From: Mesorhizobium sp. M2A.F.Ca.ET.046.03.2.1
GTDB lineage: Bacteria; Pseudomonadota; Alphaproteobacteria; Rhizobiales; Rhizobiaceae
Direction of reading: 5' to 3'
NCBI RefSeq assembly: GCF_003952425.1
Contig: NZ_CP034449.1
Coordinates: 2,294,001 to 2,358,000, forward strand
DNA length: 64,000 bases
The notes beneath the pieces were generated by a model. It was not told where the DNA came from and searched no databases. It saw only the letters and a list, made by a program, of their open reading frames with translations. The translations under genes and the position numbers were made by a program. Each line of letters opens with the position of its first letter. Position 1 is the first letter of the stretch. Positions 36,173 through 44,865 of this stretch are shown here, piece after piece.

Positions 36173-37246
36173 ATGAGCAGTCCAAAGCAAGTCATCGTGA
36201 TCGGCGCCGGAATCATCGGCGCTTCTATCGCCTGGCACCTGACGAAAGCCGGCGCGCGGGTGACGGTGGTTTCCGAGAGTGGCGCTGGCGGTGTCGCGAC
36301 CCCCAATTCCTTTGCCTGGATCAATGCAAGCTGGGGCAATCCCGAGATCTATTTCCAGCTGCGCATCCGCGCCATGGCCGAATGGAAGCGTATGGCGAGC
36401 GATTTGCCCAGGTTGCCGCTCGTCTGGTGCGGCGGCCTTTGCTTCGACCTGCCGCCGGACAGGCTCGAAGCCTATGCGGCCGAACACTCGTCATGGGGTT
36501 ATGGCATCGAGCGCGTCGACGCTAGGCGGGCGGGGCAAATCGAGCCCAACCTCGCCGAGCTTCCCGATTTTGCCCTTCGCGTTGCCGAGGAGGGCGTGGC
36601 CGAGCCTGTGGCGACCACGAAGGCGCTGCTGGCCGATGCCGAACGGCGAGGCGCGCGGATCGCCGCAGGAACCGTCGACAGGCTGGCGCTGGTCAACGGG
36701 AACGTCACGGGCGTCGTCGTTTCGGGCGAAATCATCGGGGCGGACGACGTGGTGATCGCCGCCGGCGCCGGGGCTCCGGCGATCGCGGCAACGGCCGGTA
36801 TCGAGCTGCCGATCGAGACCCCACCCGGCCTGATCGTGCATTCGCGCCCTTACGACAAGCTGCTCAATGGGCTGGTGCTGGCCGACAGGCTGCATATGCG
36901 CCAGACGGCCGAGGGCCGCATCATCGCCGGCTCCGATTTCGGCGGCGGCGATCCGGGCGAGCATCCGGACACAGCCGCGCGCGAGCTATTTGCGGCAATG
37001 AAAGCGATGCTGCGCGGCGCGGACGGGCTGGAGCTCGATTTCCACACCGTCGGCTACCGGCCGACCCCGGTCGACGGCTTTCCGATCGTCGGCCGCGCGG
37101 AAGGCGCCGGCGGCCTCTATGTCGCCGTCACGCATTCGGGCATCACGCTGGCGCCAGTCCTGGGATTGTTTGCCGCCCGCGAGATCCTGGAGGGCGAGCG
37201 CGATGTGCTGCTGACGCCTTATGGGCTGGAGCGCTTCGCCCGGTAG
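36173..37246 (+). CDS. FAD-dependent amine/D-amino-acid oxidase family protein
   Basis: A 357-residue DAO-family flavoprotein. The dinucleotide-binding motif VIVIGAGIIGASIAWHL is at residues 8-23, and the C-terminal FAD contact region reads DGFPIVGRAEGAGGLYVAVTHSG. The family includes glycine, sarcosine and D-amino acid oxidases; the substrate cannot be told. The gene follows the winged-helix regulator by 67 bases in the same direction and may be co-transcribed. It is convergent with the glutamine amidotransferase pair, which also acts on amino-nitrogen compounds. Confidence 0.83.
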   Translation: MSSPKQVIVIGAGIIGASIAWHLTKAGARVTVVSESGAGGVATPNSFAWINASWGNPEIYFQLRIRAMAEWKRMASDLPRLPLVWCGGLCFDLPPDRLEAYAAEHSSWGYGIERVDARRAGQIEPNLAELPDFALRVAEEGVAEPVATTKALLADAERRGARIAAGTVDRLALVNGNVTGVVVSGEIIGADDVVIAAGAGAPAIAATAGIELPIETPPGLIVHSRPYDKLLNGLVLADRLHMRQTAEGRIIAGSDFGGGDPGEHPDTAARELFAAMKAMLRGADGLELDFHTVGYRPTPVDGFPIVGRAEGAGGLYVAVTHSGITLAPVLGLFAAREILEGERDVLLTPYGLERFAR

Positions 37247-37294
37247 CCCGAAGGTCGGCGAAAATAGTCTCGGGACCAGCAGGGACCGATTGCC

Positions 37295-38095
37295 TTAACC
37301 CGCCATCGCCAAACGCGCGACGGCCGGCGCGAAAGGCCTGATGCTGGTGCCGCCGCGGGTCATGGTAACGAAGCTCGACTGCGGTATCTCGTGCCAGATG
37401 CGGCCGTCGCGATCGAACGGCTCGGAGACGATGCAGCGACCTACCCCCTTGGCGAAAGCGCCGGTGTAGAGCGTCGGCGCCTGGTCGTCGGTGGCATAAC
37501 GCACCGCGTGAAGTGCCTGGCCGTCGCTGAAGGCGGCGGTCAGCTTCAGTGACGGTTCGATCCCGGCGCGGCGCGAAACCTCGAGCACGCGGCCGGCGGC
37601 CCGCGATACCGCGCCATACGGATCGTCGGCGAGCCGATCGCCGACCATCAGCCGAAAGAACAATTCGGAATCGGTGCTCCCCTCGAGTTCATCGAACAAG
37701 TCGTCGGCGAGCGAGTTCTCGAGCGCGCGCCGGATCTTCTCGAAGCCGCCGATCTGGCCGTTATGGATGAACGACCAGCGGCCCGAGACGAAGGGATGGC
37801 AGTTCATGCGGCTGGTGGCGCCGCCGGTCGAGGCGCGCACATGGGCGAGGAACAGGCCGGACTTGATCTGGCGGCCAAGGCTTTTGAGATTGGGGTCGGA
37901 CCAGGCCGGCAGAATGTCGCGGTAGAGGCCGGGTTCTGGCCGATCGCCGTACCAAGCCACTCCGAAGCCGTCAGCATTGGTCGGGGATTTCGCCTCCCGC
38001 GCCTGCCGGCTCTGAATGACCAGCGAATGGGAGGGCGCCGCAATGACGTCCTCCAGGAAGATCGCGTTGCCGAGACAGGCTGCCCACCTGCACAT
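37295..38095 (-). CDS. class II glutamine amidotransferase, copy 1
   Basis: A 266-residue Ntn-type amidotransferase. Cys2 right after Met1 (MCRWAA) is the predicted nucleophile. Other family markers are HSLVIQSRQA, TNADGFGVAWYG and FIHNGQIGGF. It resembles the YafJ/GAT-II group related to EgtC; the acceptor is unknown. A close paralogue (about three quarters identical by eye) is encoded 151 bases upstream in the same direction. A 31-base motif shared with the 34.2-kb regulator region lies 90 to 120 bases before its ATG. Confidence 0.87.
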   Translation of the reverse strand: MCRWAACLGNAIFLEDVIAAPSHSLVIQSRQAREAKSPTNADGFGVAWYGDRPEPGLYRDILPAWSDPNLKSLGRQIKSGLFLAHVRASTGGATSRMNCHPFVSGRWSFIHNGQIGGFEKIRRALENSLADDLFDELEGSTDSELFFRLMVGDRLADDPYGAVSRAAGRVLEVSRRAGIEPSLKLTAAFSDGQALHAVRYATDDQAPTLYTGAFAKGVGRCIVSEPFDRDGRIWHEIPQSSFVTMTRGGTSIRPFAPAVARLAMAG

Positions 38096-38184
38096 TGTCT
38101 GTCATCCCTTGTCGATGCGTTTTCGGGCGCGCGGATGAATTCGGCGCTCGTCTGGCGCCACAGATGGCAGGATGGCGCTTTGGC

Positions 38185-38215
38185 GTCCTTACGCCGCGCT
38201 TACGTTTTGCTGATC
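38185..38215 (+). promoter_or_regulatory. triple direct repeat, second copy upstream of amidotransferase copy 1
   Basis: CTTA (38188), CTTA (38199) and CTGA (38210) repeat at 11 bases, and 25 of 31 positions match 34227-34257 in the same orientation. The site lies in the 151-base gap between the two amidotransferase genes, upstream of copy 1. No such motif was seen upstream of copy 2. Confidence 0.55.
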
Positions 38216-38246
38216 TCTGCCCGGAGGGCGTCTCGGCAGGTCTGCT

Positions 38247-39047
38247 TCAGCCGACCAATGCCAGCCTGGCCGGTGCGGGCGCGAACGGCCGGATGCTGGT
38301 GCCGTCCCTCGTCATGGCGACGAAGCTCGAGGGCGGGATCGCGTGCCAGTCGCCGCCGTCGCGGTCGAAGGGTTCGGAGACGATGCAATGGCCGGCGCGC
38401 CTGGCGAAGGCGCCGGTATAGAGCGTCGGCGCATGGTTGTCGGTGGCATAGCGAACGGCGTAGAGCGTTTCACCATCGGAAAAGGCGGCCGTCAGCTTTA
38501 GGGCCGGCTCGATGCCGGCACGGCGCGAGGCTTCGACGACGCGACCGGTTGCCCGCGACACGGCGCCTTGCGGGTCCGCCGCCAGCCCCTGGTCGATCAT
38601 CAGGAGAAAGAAGAGCTCGGAATCGGTCGTGCCCTCGCGCTGGTCGAAGACCTCGTCGGAGAGCGAATTCTCCAGCGCGCGACGGATCTTTTCGAAGCCG
38701 CCGATCTGGCCGTTATGCATGAACGACCAGCGGCCGGAGATGAACGGGTGGCAGTTCATGCGGCTGGTGGCGCCGCCGGTCGAAGCACGGACATGGGCGA
38801 GGAACAGGCCGGATTTGATCTGCCGGCAAAGGCTCTTCAGATTGGGGTCGGACCAGGCCGGCAGGATGTCGCGGTAGAGCCCGGGCTCGGGCCGGTCGCC
38901 ATACCAGGCGAGACCAAAACCGTCGCCATTGGTCGGCGACTTGGCTTCCTGGGCGCAATGGCTCTGGGCGATCAGCGAATGACAGGGCGCGGTGATGATG
39001 TCTTCGAGGAAGACCGCTTCACCCAGATAGGCCGCCCACCGGCACAT
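38247..39047 (-). CDS. class II glutamine amidotransferase, copy 2
   Basis: A 266-residue paralogue of the gene at 37295, of identical length with conserved Cys2 (MCRWAAYLG), HSLIAQSHCAQ, TNGDGFGLAWYG and FMHNGQIGGF. Differences are spread along the sequence, as in an old tandem duplication rather than a recent copy. It starts about 270 bases from the DUF6356 gene (39317), in the same direction. The two copies probably differ in regulation, because only copy 1 has the shared triple-repeat motif upstream. Confidence 0.87.
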   Translation of the reverse strand: MCRWAAYLGEAVFLEDIITAPCHSLIAQSHCAQEAKSPTNGDGFGLAWYGDRPEPGLYRDILPAWSDPNLKSLCRQIKSGLFLAHVRASTGGATSRMNCHPFISGRWSFMHNGQIGGFEKIRRALENSLSDEVFDQREGTTDSELFFLLMIDQGLAADPQGAVSRATGRVVEASRRAGIEPALKLTAAFSDGETLYAVRYATDNHAPTLYTGAFARRAGHCIVSEPFDRDGGDWHAIPPSSFVAMTRDGTSIRPFAPAPARLALVG

Positions 39048-39062
39048 CGCTTTCCACCATTC

Positions 39063-39317
39063 CTAGGCGCGATCCATCAGAGCCTGGGGCTCCTTGACCG
39101 CGTGCGAACCTCTGTTGTGCGTGCGCTCATAGAGCTCGCGAACGATTCGGCTCGCAGTAGTTTCGAACAGAAATGGCAAGAAAGCGTGAACGAGCGCGGC
39201 GCACGCGGCCATCGACAGGCGCGAGCAGAACCAGGCGGCAAAGGCCATGTGGCCGAAATAGCTCTCGCCGACCTTGGCCGGGTGCGAGGTGAAGAGTGCC
39301 GTAAGCCTGGTCGTCAT
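39063..39317 (-). CDS. DUF6356-like small membrane-associated protein
   Basis: An 84-residue protein beginning MTTRLTALFTSHPAKVGESYFGHM, the pattern I associate with DUF6356, followed by a hydrophobic segment (FAAWFCSRLSMAACAALVHAFLPFLF, split in two stretches). A strong ribosome binding site (AGGAGGGATC) precedes the ATG at 39317, so the frame upstream to 39422 is not used. It diverges from the Lrp regulator gene, which may control it. The function is unknown. Confidence 0.75.
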   Translation of the reverse strand: MTTRLTALFTSHPAKVGESYFGHMAFAAWFCSRLSMAACAALVHAFLPFLFETTASRIVRELYERTHNRGSHAVKEPQALMDRA

Positions 39318-39381
39318 GGTGATCCCTCCTGCCGGGATGAGCCCCGATGATGAGTATCGTGCCACGGGGCTTTGGTTCATC

Positions 39382-39430
39382 TGTCCCATTTCGTCCTTGC
39401 TTTTTGTTATTTTGTGGGACATTCATCCCA
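39382..39430. promoter_or_regulatory. candidate operator in the lrp/DUF6356 divergent gap
   Basis: TGTCCCA (39382-39388) and TGGGACA (39415-39421) form a 7-bp dyad; TGGGA/TCCCA (39415-39430) forms a second one just before the Lrp start codon. Lrp-type regulators usually bind such degenerate dyads upstream of their own gene. Confidence 0.35.
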
Positions 39431-39432
39431 AT

Positions 39433-39903
39433 ATGTCGATGGAACTTGATGCAATCGATCGAAGATTGCTGGCTGAACTGCAGCGCGACGGCACGCTTTC
39501 CGTCGACCAGTTGTCGGAGCGCGTGGCGCTGTCGCGCAACGCCTGCTGGCGGCGCGTCAAACGGCTCGAGGAGGACGGCATCATCACCGGCCGGGTCGCG
39601 CTGGTCGATGCCGAGAAGCTGGGCCTCGGCCTCCCCGTCTTCATCCTGATCCGCACCTCCAATCATGACCCGGACTGGCTGCAGAAATTCCGCGCGGCCG
39701 TGACCGGCTTTCCCGAGATCACCGGCGTCTACCGCATGTCGGGCGACCTCGATTATGTGCTGAGAGCCCGCGTCGCCGACGTGAAGGCCTATGACCGCCT
39801 CTACCAGCGGCTGATCGCCAAGGTGGCATTGTCGGACGTCTCGGCCTCCTTCGTCATGGAGGAGATCAAGGAGACGACCGTGGTGCCGGTGGAACTGCGG
39901 TAG
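39433..39903 (+). CDS. Lrp/AsnC-family transcriptional regulator
   Basis: A 156-residue regulator. The N-terminal HTH (LDAIDRRLLAELQRDG ... LSRNACWRRVKRLEEDG) is followed by an RAM ligand-binding domain with TGVYRMSGDLDYVLRARV. The ATG at 39433 gives the standard Lrp start and length; an in-frame extension to 39274 would run through the divergent gene and is rejected. Lrp proteins usually sense amino acids. The divergent DUF6356 gene is the likeliest local target, while the amidotransferase genes beyond it are possible targets. Confidence 0.92.
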   Translation: MSMELDAIDRRLLAELQRDGTLSVDQLSERVALSRNACWRRVKRLEEDGIITGRVALVDAEKLGLGLPVFILIRTSNHDPDWLQKFRAAVTGFPEITGVYRMSGDLDYVLRARVADVKAYDRLYQRLIAKVALSDVSASFVMEEIKETTVVPVELR

Positions 39904-39919
39904 GTAGCCAAGGCCTCTT

Positions 39920-40096
39920 CGTCATCCACGGGCGGAGCAAGGAGCGAAGCGACGCGCGTAGACCCGAGGATCCATTCCGTGACTTCGACGCACCGCTACG
40001 GTGCAGAATTCTGCTCCGCCGCTTTCCACGGTCGAGGTAACGGAATGGATCCTCGGGTCTGCGCTCCGCTACGCGTCGCTCCGCCCGTGGATGACG
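39920..40096. repeat. large dispersed palindrome downstream of the Lrp gene
   Basis: Outer arms CGTCATCCACGGGCGGAGC (39920-39938) and its complement (40078-40096), and inner 21-bp arms (39960-39980 and 40040-40060), are perfect complements. The centre holds smaller stems (CACCG-type and GAATTC). The CCGAGGATCCAT core is one I recall as abundant in Mesorhizobium genomes. It lies between the Lrp gene and dut. Confidence 0.85.
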
Positions 40097-40224
40097 ACGT
40101 GATGGGCGTTCTCGCCAATCGCCAAAGTTAATGGCGAGGTCATAGTCACGCCAGAAAGAAAGCCGTTGATAGGCTCTGATCTCGAGTTGACCGAATCGGC
40201 ATTCGCTCCCATAGGAATGGGCTC

Positions 40225-40710
40225 ATGCGCACGGCTGTCCATCCTTCCTCCGTCATCGGCCCCACCGTCGGTTTCGTCAGGCTTCCGCATGGCGAAGGCC
40301 TGCCTCTGCCGGCCTATGAGAGCGCGGGCGCCGCCGGCATGGATTTGCGGGCCGCGGTGCCGGAAGACCGGCCGCTGCTCATCCTACCGGGAAAACGCGC
40401 TTTGGTGCCGACCGGGCTCGTCCTGGAAATTCCGGAAGGCATGGAAGGCCAGGTGCGGCCGCGCTCGGGCCTTGCCTTCAAGCATGGCCTCACGGTCCTC
40501 AACTCGCCCGGCACCGTCGACAGCGACTATCGCGGCGAGGTGAAAGTGCTGCTGGTCAATCTCGGCGATGAGGATTTCGCGGTGACGCGCGGCATGCGCA
40601 TCGCCCAGATCGTCTTCGCCGCCGTGACCCAGGTCACGGTCGAGGAGCGCGCGCTGGCCGGCGGCACGACGCGCGGCGCGGGCGGTTTCGGGTCGACCGG
40701 CACCGCCTAA
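40225..40710 (+). CDS. dut: deoxyuridine 5'-triphosphate nucleotidohydrolase
   Basis: A 161-residue trimeric dUTPase that hydrolyses dUTP to dUMP. The five motifs are clear: [42 protein letters not shown] and the glycine-rich C-terminal arm [10 protein letters not shown]. The stop codon overlaps the ATG of the HAD gene by one base, so the two form an operon. The length is standard. The usual alphaproteobacterial neighbour coaBC is not next to it. Confidence 0.96.
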   Translation: MRTAVHPSSVIGPTVGFVRLPHGEGLPLPAYESAGAAGMDLRAAVPEDRPLLILPGKRALVPTGLVLEIPEGMEGQVRPRSGLAFKHGLTVLNSPGTVDSDYRGEVKVLLVNLGDEDFAVTRGMRIAQIVFAAVTQVTVEERALAGGTTRGAGGFGSTGTA

Positions 40711-41369
40711 TGCAAGTTCCAAAACTGGTCATTTTCGACTGCGACGGGATCCTGGTCGACACGGAAAACCTTGCCAATCGGCGCCTCGCCGAATGGCTGA
40801 GCGCCGCCGGCTTTGCGACGAACTTCGAATATTGCCGAAAGCACTTCTCCGGCCGCAGCATGGTCTCGGTGCAAAAAGAGATCGAAGAGGCGACCGAGGT
40901 CAGACTCGGCGCCGACTTCGTCGAGCGCTGGAATGCCGGCCTGCCGGATCTTTTTTCGCACGGCGTCGAGGCGATCCCTTATGTGCGTGAGTTCGTCGAA
41001 GCCGTCCGCGCGGCCGGCATCGCCTATTGCGTCGCCTCCTCGGCTCGGGTCTCGAAAATGCATATCACGCTCGGCCAAACCGGGCTTTTGCCGCTGTTCG
41101 CGCACGCCATGTTCTCCTCCACCATGGTCGGGCGCGGCAAGCCGTTCCCGGACCTCTTCCTGCATGCGGCCAAGACGACGGGCTTCGCGCCGGTCGACTG
41201 CATCGTCATCGAGGACAGCGTCGCGGGAACGCAAGCCGGCATAGCCGCCGGCATGCGCGTTTTCTCCTACCACGCCGATCCGTTCACCGACCGTGACGGC
41301 CTCGCGGCGGCCGGCGGCATATTATTCGACGACATGCGGGAACTGGCAAAGCTGGTGCCGATCCGCTGA
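40710..41369 (+). CDS. HAD-superfamily phosphatase
   Basis: A 219-residue HAD subfamily IA hydrolase. Motif I FDCDGILVDTENLA has the nucleophile Asp, motif II SSARVSKM, and motif III/IV GKPFPDLFLHAA and VIEDSVAGTQAG. It resembles phosphoglycolate phosphatase and sugar-phosphatase-type enzymes such as YieH. The substrate is unknown. Coupling to dut (shared base TAATG) suggests nucleotide-related housecleaning, but this is weak inference. Confidence 0.9.
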   Translation: MQVPKLVIFDCDGILVDTENLANRRLAEWLSAAGFATNFEYCRKHFSGRSMVSVQKEIEEATEVRLGADFVERWNAGLPDLFSHGVEAIPYVREFVEAVRAAGIAYCVASSARVSKMHITLGQTGLLPLFAHAMFSSTMVGRGKPFPDLFLHAAKTTGFAPVDCIVIEDSVAGTQAGIAAGMRVFSYHADPFTDRDGLAAAGGILFDDMRELAKLVPIR

Positions 41370-41423
41370 TCGGCTGTACACTTCAGGACTCCGTGCTAGC
41401 GTGCGGCCCGGGGGTGTTTTTCG

Positions 41424-42278
41424 ATGATTTCCATTCTATCCCGTCTCATGCTCGCCTGCCTGCTGCTGCCTTCCATATGGACGGTCGCGCGCGCCGAAGC
41501 CGTCAGTTTTCCGGAACTCAGCAGCACCATTCCCGGACATCAGGACGCCACCTATTTCGACCTTGCCAAAATGATCGTGCCTGACCTCCAGGCCGGCGAT
41601 AACGGTTTCTATAACGGCAGCGCACCGATCGAGATGCGTGACATCCTCGGCGGCAACGATGGCGGATCGGCGCCCGAAACCATCAACCTGCCGAATGCTG
41701 CGGTGCTGGCCATCAAGGCCGGCGGCAAGGAGCGGCTGGCGATGCTTCTCGACCTCGGCCAGGCGCAAGACAGCGCCGAGGGATTTGCCGTGCTGGCGCT
41801 CTACGACCTCACCGGCAAGCCGAAGCTGCTCGACGCCGTCAATGTCGGAACCGACCAGGGCACTTATTTTCGCGATCCGGGAAAGCTCGCGATCGGTCCC
41901 GGCGACGACGCGCTCATTACCATGAGCACGCATTTCAATTCGAACCAGGGCTATGTCGGCACGATCCTGATCCTGGTCCGCAACGATCGGTTCGAACCGA
42001 TCGACCAGATCAACACATTCGACGAGAATGTCTGCGCCTACAAACGCACCCAGGACCTTTCCTTCCAGACGCGCGGAAGTGAAAAGCCCTATGCCGCGAT
42101 CAGGGTGACCGTGACCGACGCCACCAAGCCCAGCGGTGAAAGCTGCGAGGAGCCGGCGCCCAAGGCAGTCTCGCACGACATTTCCGTCACCTATCACTGG
42201 GACAAGACCGGATCGCGATACGTTCGGAATTCCGACGCATTCGAGAAATTGTCAGCAGAGAACGAGAAACGCTTCTGA
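41424..42278 (+). CDS. secreted protein of unknown function
   Basis: A 284-residue protein with a signal peptide (MISILSRLMLACLLLPSIWTV, cleavage near ARA-EA). The mature sequence contains many beta-strand-like stretches (VLAIKAGGKERLAMLLDLG, GYVGTILILVRNDRF) and two cysteines (NVCAYKR and ESCEEP) that may pair in the periplasm. I recognise no family. It stands between the HAD gene and the PEP-mutase gene in the same direction, with separate gaps. Confidence 0.72.
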   Translation: MISILSRLMLACLLLPSIWTVARAEAVSFPELSSTIPGHQDATYFDLAKMIVPDLQAGDNGFYNGSAPIEMRDILGGNDGGSAPETINLPNAAVLAIKAGGKERLAMLLDLGQAQDSAEGFAVLALYDLTGKPKLLDAVNVGTDQGTYFRDPGKLAIGPGDDALITMSTHFNSNQGYVGTILILVRNDRFEPIDQINTFDENVCAYKRTQDLSFQTRGSEKPYAAIRVTVTDATKPSGESCEEPAPKAVSHDISVTYHWDKTGSRYVRNSDAFEKLSAENEKRF

Positions 42279-42357
42279 GCCAGCCGCATTCGTTTGCCCG
42301 GGGGGAACGGCCGCGATAAATTCCCCGCATAACCCCGCTCATGATTGAGGATCCGCC

Positions 42358-43167
42358 ATGGACAAGGGCAAGATTTTTCGCGATCTGCATGCCTCCACCT
42401 TCGTTATGCCCAACCCGTGGGACATAGGCACGACCAAGCTTCTGGCTTCCTTCGGTTTCAAAGCGCTGGCGACCACCAGCGCCGGCTTCGCCTTCTCGCG
42501 CGGCCTGCCGGACGGCGCCGTGACCTTCGAAGCCATGATCCACCATTGCCGCGACGTGACCGCGGCAACCGACCTGCCGGTTTCGGCCGATCTCGAACGC
42601 GGCAAGGGCGACAGCCCCGAGCAGGCCGCCGAAACCATCTTCGCGGCGGAAGCCGCCGGGCTCGCCGGCTGCTCGATCGAGGACCACACGGGCGACCCCG
42701 CCAACCCGATCTACGATTTCTCTCATGCGACCGAACGCGTCGCCGCCGCCGTCGAGGCGGCCCGGGCGCTCAAGCACGATTTCGTCTTCACCGCGCGGGC
42801 CGAGAATTTCCTCTGGGGCAAGACGGACCTCGACGACACGATCAAGCGGCTGCAGGCCTTCGAGAAGGCCGGCGCCGATGTGCTTTATGCGCCAGGCATC
42901 AGCGACGTCGACATGGTGCGCACGATCTGCTCGTCGGTGAGCCGGCCGGTCAATGTGATGGCCCGCCCCGGTTTCACCGTCGCCGACCTCGCCATGGCCG
43001 GCGTCAAGCGCATCTCGCTCGGGCCGTGGCTGACCAGTTTCGCCTATGGCATGCTGGAGACGGCGGCGCGCGAGATCCAACAGGACGGCACTTTCGGCTT
43101 CACCCGGGCGGCAATGCCGTTCGGCAAGCTGCAGGCGCTGTTCCGGGAGGGCAAGGAGCAGGACTAG
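42358..43167 (+). CDS. isocitrate lyase/PEP mutase family enzyme
   Basis: A 269-residue member of the ICL/PEP-mutase superfamily. The opening MPNPWDIGTTKLLASFGFKALATTSAG and the SADLERG and SIEDHTG motifs fit the group that includes oxaloacetate decarboxylase and carboxyvinyl-carboxyphosphonate mutase. The typical isocitrate-lyase KKCGH loop is absent. It is likely a lyase acting on a small 2-oxo acid; the exact reaction is unknown. Its stop codon shares the palindrome CTAG with the stop of the convergent gene at 43164. Confidence 0.85.
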   Translation: MDKGKIFRDLHASTFVMPNPWDIGTTKLLASFGFKALATTSAGFAFSRGLPDGAVTFEAMIHHCRDVTAATDLPVSADLERGKGDSPEQAAETIFAAEAAGLAGCSIEDHTGDPANPIYDFSHATERVAAAVEAARALKHDFVFTARAENFLWGKTDLDDTIKRLQAFEKAGADVLYAPGISDVDMVRTICSSVSRPVNVMARPGFTVADLAMAGVKRISLGPWLTSFAYGMLETAAREIQQDGTFGFTRAAMPFGKLQALFREGKEQD

Positions 43168-43859
43168 ACCGGGCCCCGCGCCGAAACCGCCTTGTGCAGA
43201 TGCACCATCATGGCGGCCGCGAAAAGCGGCGTCAGAAGGTTGAGCAGCGGCACGGCGAGGAACAGGGCAATGACCAGTCCGGCCAGAAACACCGTGCCGG
43301 CATATTTGCGGCGCAGCGCCTTGGCCTCGGCTTCAGGGCGAAAACGCATGGCGGCGAATTCGAAGAATTCGCGGCCGAGCAGATAGCCGTTGACGATGAA
43401 GAAGGCGGCAATGTTGACGCCCGGCACCAGCAGCAAGAGCAACGCGACGATGTTGCCGAGAACCACCACGCCGAAGAATTTGATCGCCAGCGCCAGCGAA
43501 TGCAGCGCCGGCACGGCGCGGCCGGGCGGATCGTCGGGATAGTCGGTGCGCTCGACGACTTCGGCGATATCGTCGAGGAACAGGCCGGCAACGATCGCCG
43601 TCACAGGCGCGATGAGCAAGGCCATCCCCACCGCCAGGACAATGCCGGCGATGATGCCGCCCAGCCACCCGGCCCAGGACGGCAGGCCCGGCAGCAGCGT
43701 CTGCAGCCACGGCCAGGCCAGCCATTCGAGCAGGCTCTCGGCGCCGACCCACAGCGCCAGCAGAGCGAGCAGCGTCAGCCCCAGCGTCTTGAGGAAGACG
43801 AAACGGAATTCAGGCGAGAACAGCCGGCTGGCGGCGGCGCGGGCAGCATCTAGGATCAC
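43164..43859 (-). CDS. EI24/CysZ-like membrane protein
   Basis: A 231-residue inner-membrane protein of the EI24 domain group, which includes the sulfate permease CysZ. Hydrophobic segments include LKTLGLTLLALLALWVG, WLGGIIAGIVLAVGMALLIA and FFGVVVLGNIVALLLLLVPG, with the NGYLLGREFFEFAAMR segment typical of the domain. I chose the GTG at 43859 (VILDAARAA...FSPEFRF), a usual family start, over a TTG at 43931. Its stop overlaps the convergent gene's stop by four bases. Confidence 0.82.
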   Translation of the reverse strand: MILDAARAAASRLFSPEFRFVFLKTLGLTLLALLALWVGAESLLEWLAWPWLQTLLPGLPSWAGWLGGIIAGIVLAVGMALLIAPVTAIVAGLFLDDIAEVVERTDYPDDPPGRAVPALHSLALAIKFFGVVVLGNIVALLLLLVPGVNIAAFFIVNGYLLGREFFEFAAMRFRPEAEAKALRRKYAGTVFLAGLVIALFLAVPLLNLLTPLFAAAMMVHLHKAVSARGPV

Positions 43860-43953
43860 GGCGGGTGCAGACCCCTCATCGAGAAGCGACGCCCCCGAGA
43901 TAGGCGGCGAGGAAGAACGGCGCAACTGCAAGGCGAGATCGTCGCCCGACCGT

Positions 43954-44865
43954 TCACGCTTTTCCCGGGATCGCTCCCGCCCGGCCGGCCGGAATGGTCA
44001 TTGCCGCAACGCCGGCGACGACAAAACCCATGCCGACCCAGGCGGCCGGCCCCAGGCTTTCGCCCAGGAAGACGGCGCCGATGCCGACGCCGATCGGCAC
44101 GCGCAGATAGGCCTGCGAGGTGGTGCCGACCGAGCCCAGCGTATGGATCAGGCGAAAATAGATGACGAAGGCCAGCGCCGTCGAGAAGACCGACAGGCCG
44201 AGCAGGGCCAGGATCGAAGCCGCCGACGGCGCAAGCGTCCATGGCCGGTCGACGATCAGGCTGAGCGGCACAAGCATCACCGCGCCGCAAAGCATCGAAC
44301 CCGCGGCGGGTATCATCGGATCGAAGCCCTTGAAGCCGCGGCCGAAGATCGCCGCGCCGGCATAGGAGACCGTCGCGATGACGATCGCAAGCTGCGCCCA
44401 CATTTGACGGCCAAGCCCGCCAAGCGCCTCGGTGCCGATGATGAGGCAGATGCCGACGATGCCAGCCCCGACGCCGACGAGCTTGCGCGCCGTGACGGGC
44501 TCATGGCGCGTGATCAAGGCCGTCAGCAGGAAGGTGAAGATAGGCGATGTCGCGTTGAGGATGGTGGCAAGACCGGCATCCACCGATCGTTCGGCGGCGG
44601 CGATCAGGGTGAAGGGCACGACGCTGTTGAGGCAGGCCTGGAAAGCGAACCGGCGCCACATTGCCGCGTCGGCAGGCATGGCAAGGCCGCGCCAGCGGAT
44701 GACGCTGAGCAGAATGGCCCCGGCGATCATGGTCCGAGCGGCGATGAAGGTGACAGGCGGGATCGTCTCGACGCCGATCTTGATGAAGGTGTAGGAAGCG
44801 CCCCACAGCACCGCCAGAGCGCCGAGCAGCGCGAGGTCGGTGGGCATTTCGGTCTTTTCGGACAT
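43954..44865 (-). CDS. EamA/DMT-family transporter
   Basis: A 303-residue transporter with two EamA repeats and about ten hydrophobic segments. The first repeat begins LALLGALAVLWGASYTFIKIG, and the second includes STALAFVIYFRLIHTLGSVG. I chose the ATG at 44865 (MSEKTEMPTDLAL); the open frame to 45192 is not supported. EamA proteins export metabolites such as amino acids. It diverges from the adenosine kinase gene, with a 270-base gap that holds no clear gene. Confidence 0.87.
   Translation of the reverse strand: MSEKTEMPTDLALLGALAVLWGASYTFIKIGVETIPPVTFIAARTMIAGAILLSVIRWRGLAMPADAAMWRRFAFQACLNSVVPFTLIAAAERSVDAGLATILNATSPIFTFLLTALITRHEPVTARKLVGVGAGIVGICLIIGTEALGGLGRQMWAQLAIVIATVSYAGAAIFGRGFKGFDPMIPAAGSMLCGAVMLVPLSLIVDRPWTLAPSAASILALLGLSVFSTALAFVIYFRLIHTLGSVGTTSQAYLRVPIGVGIGAVFLGESLGPAAWVGMGFVVAGVAAMTIPAGRAGAIPGKA

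Noticed and set aside
42345..43853. 502-codon plus-strand frame across the PEP-mutase gene and beyond
   Set aside because: Out-of-frame with the true enzyme, and it continues antisense through the EI24/CysZ-like gene.
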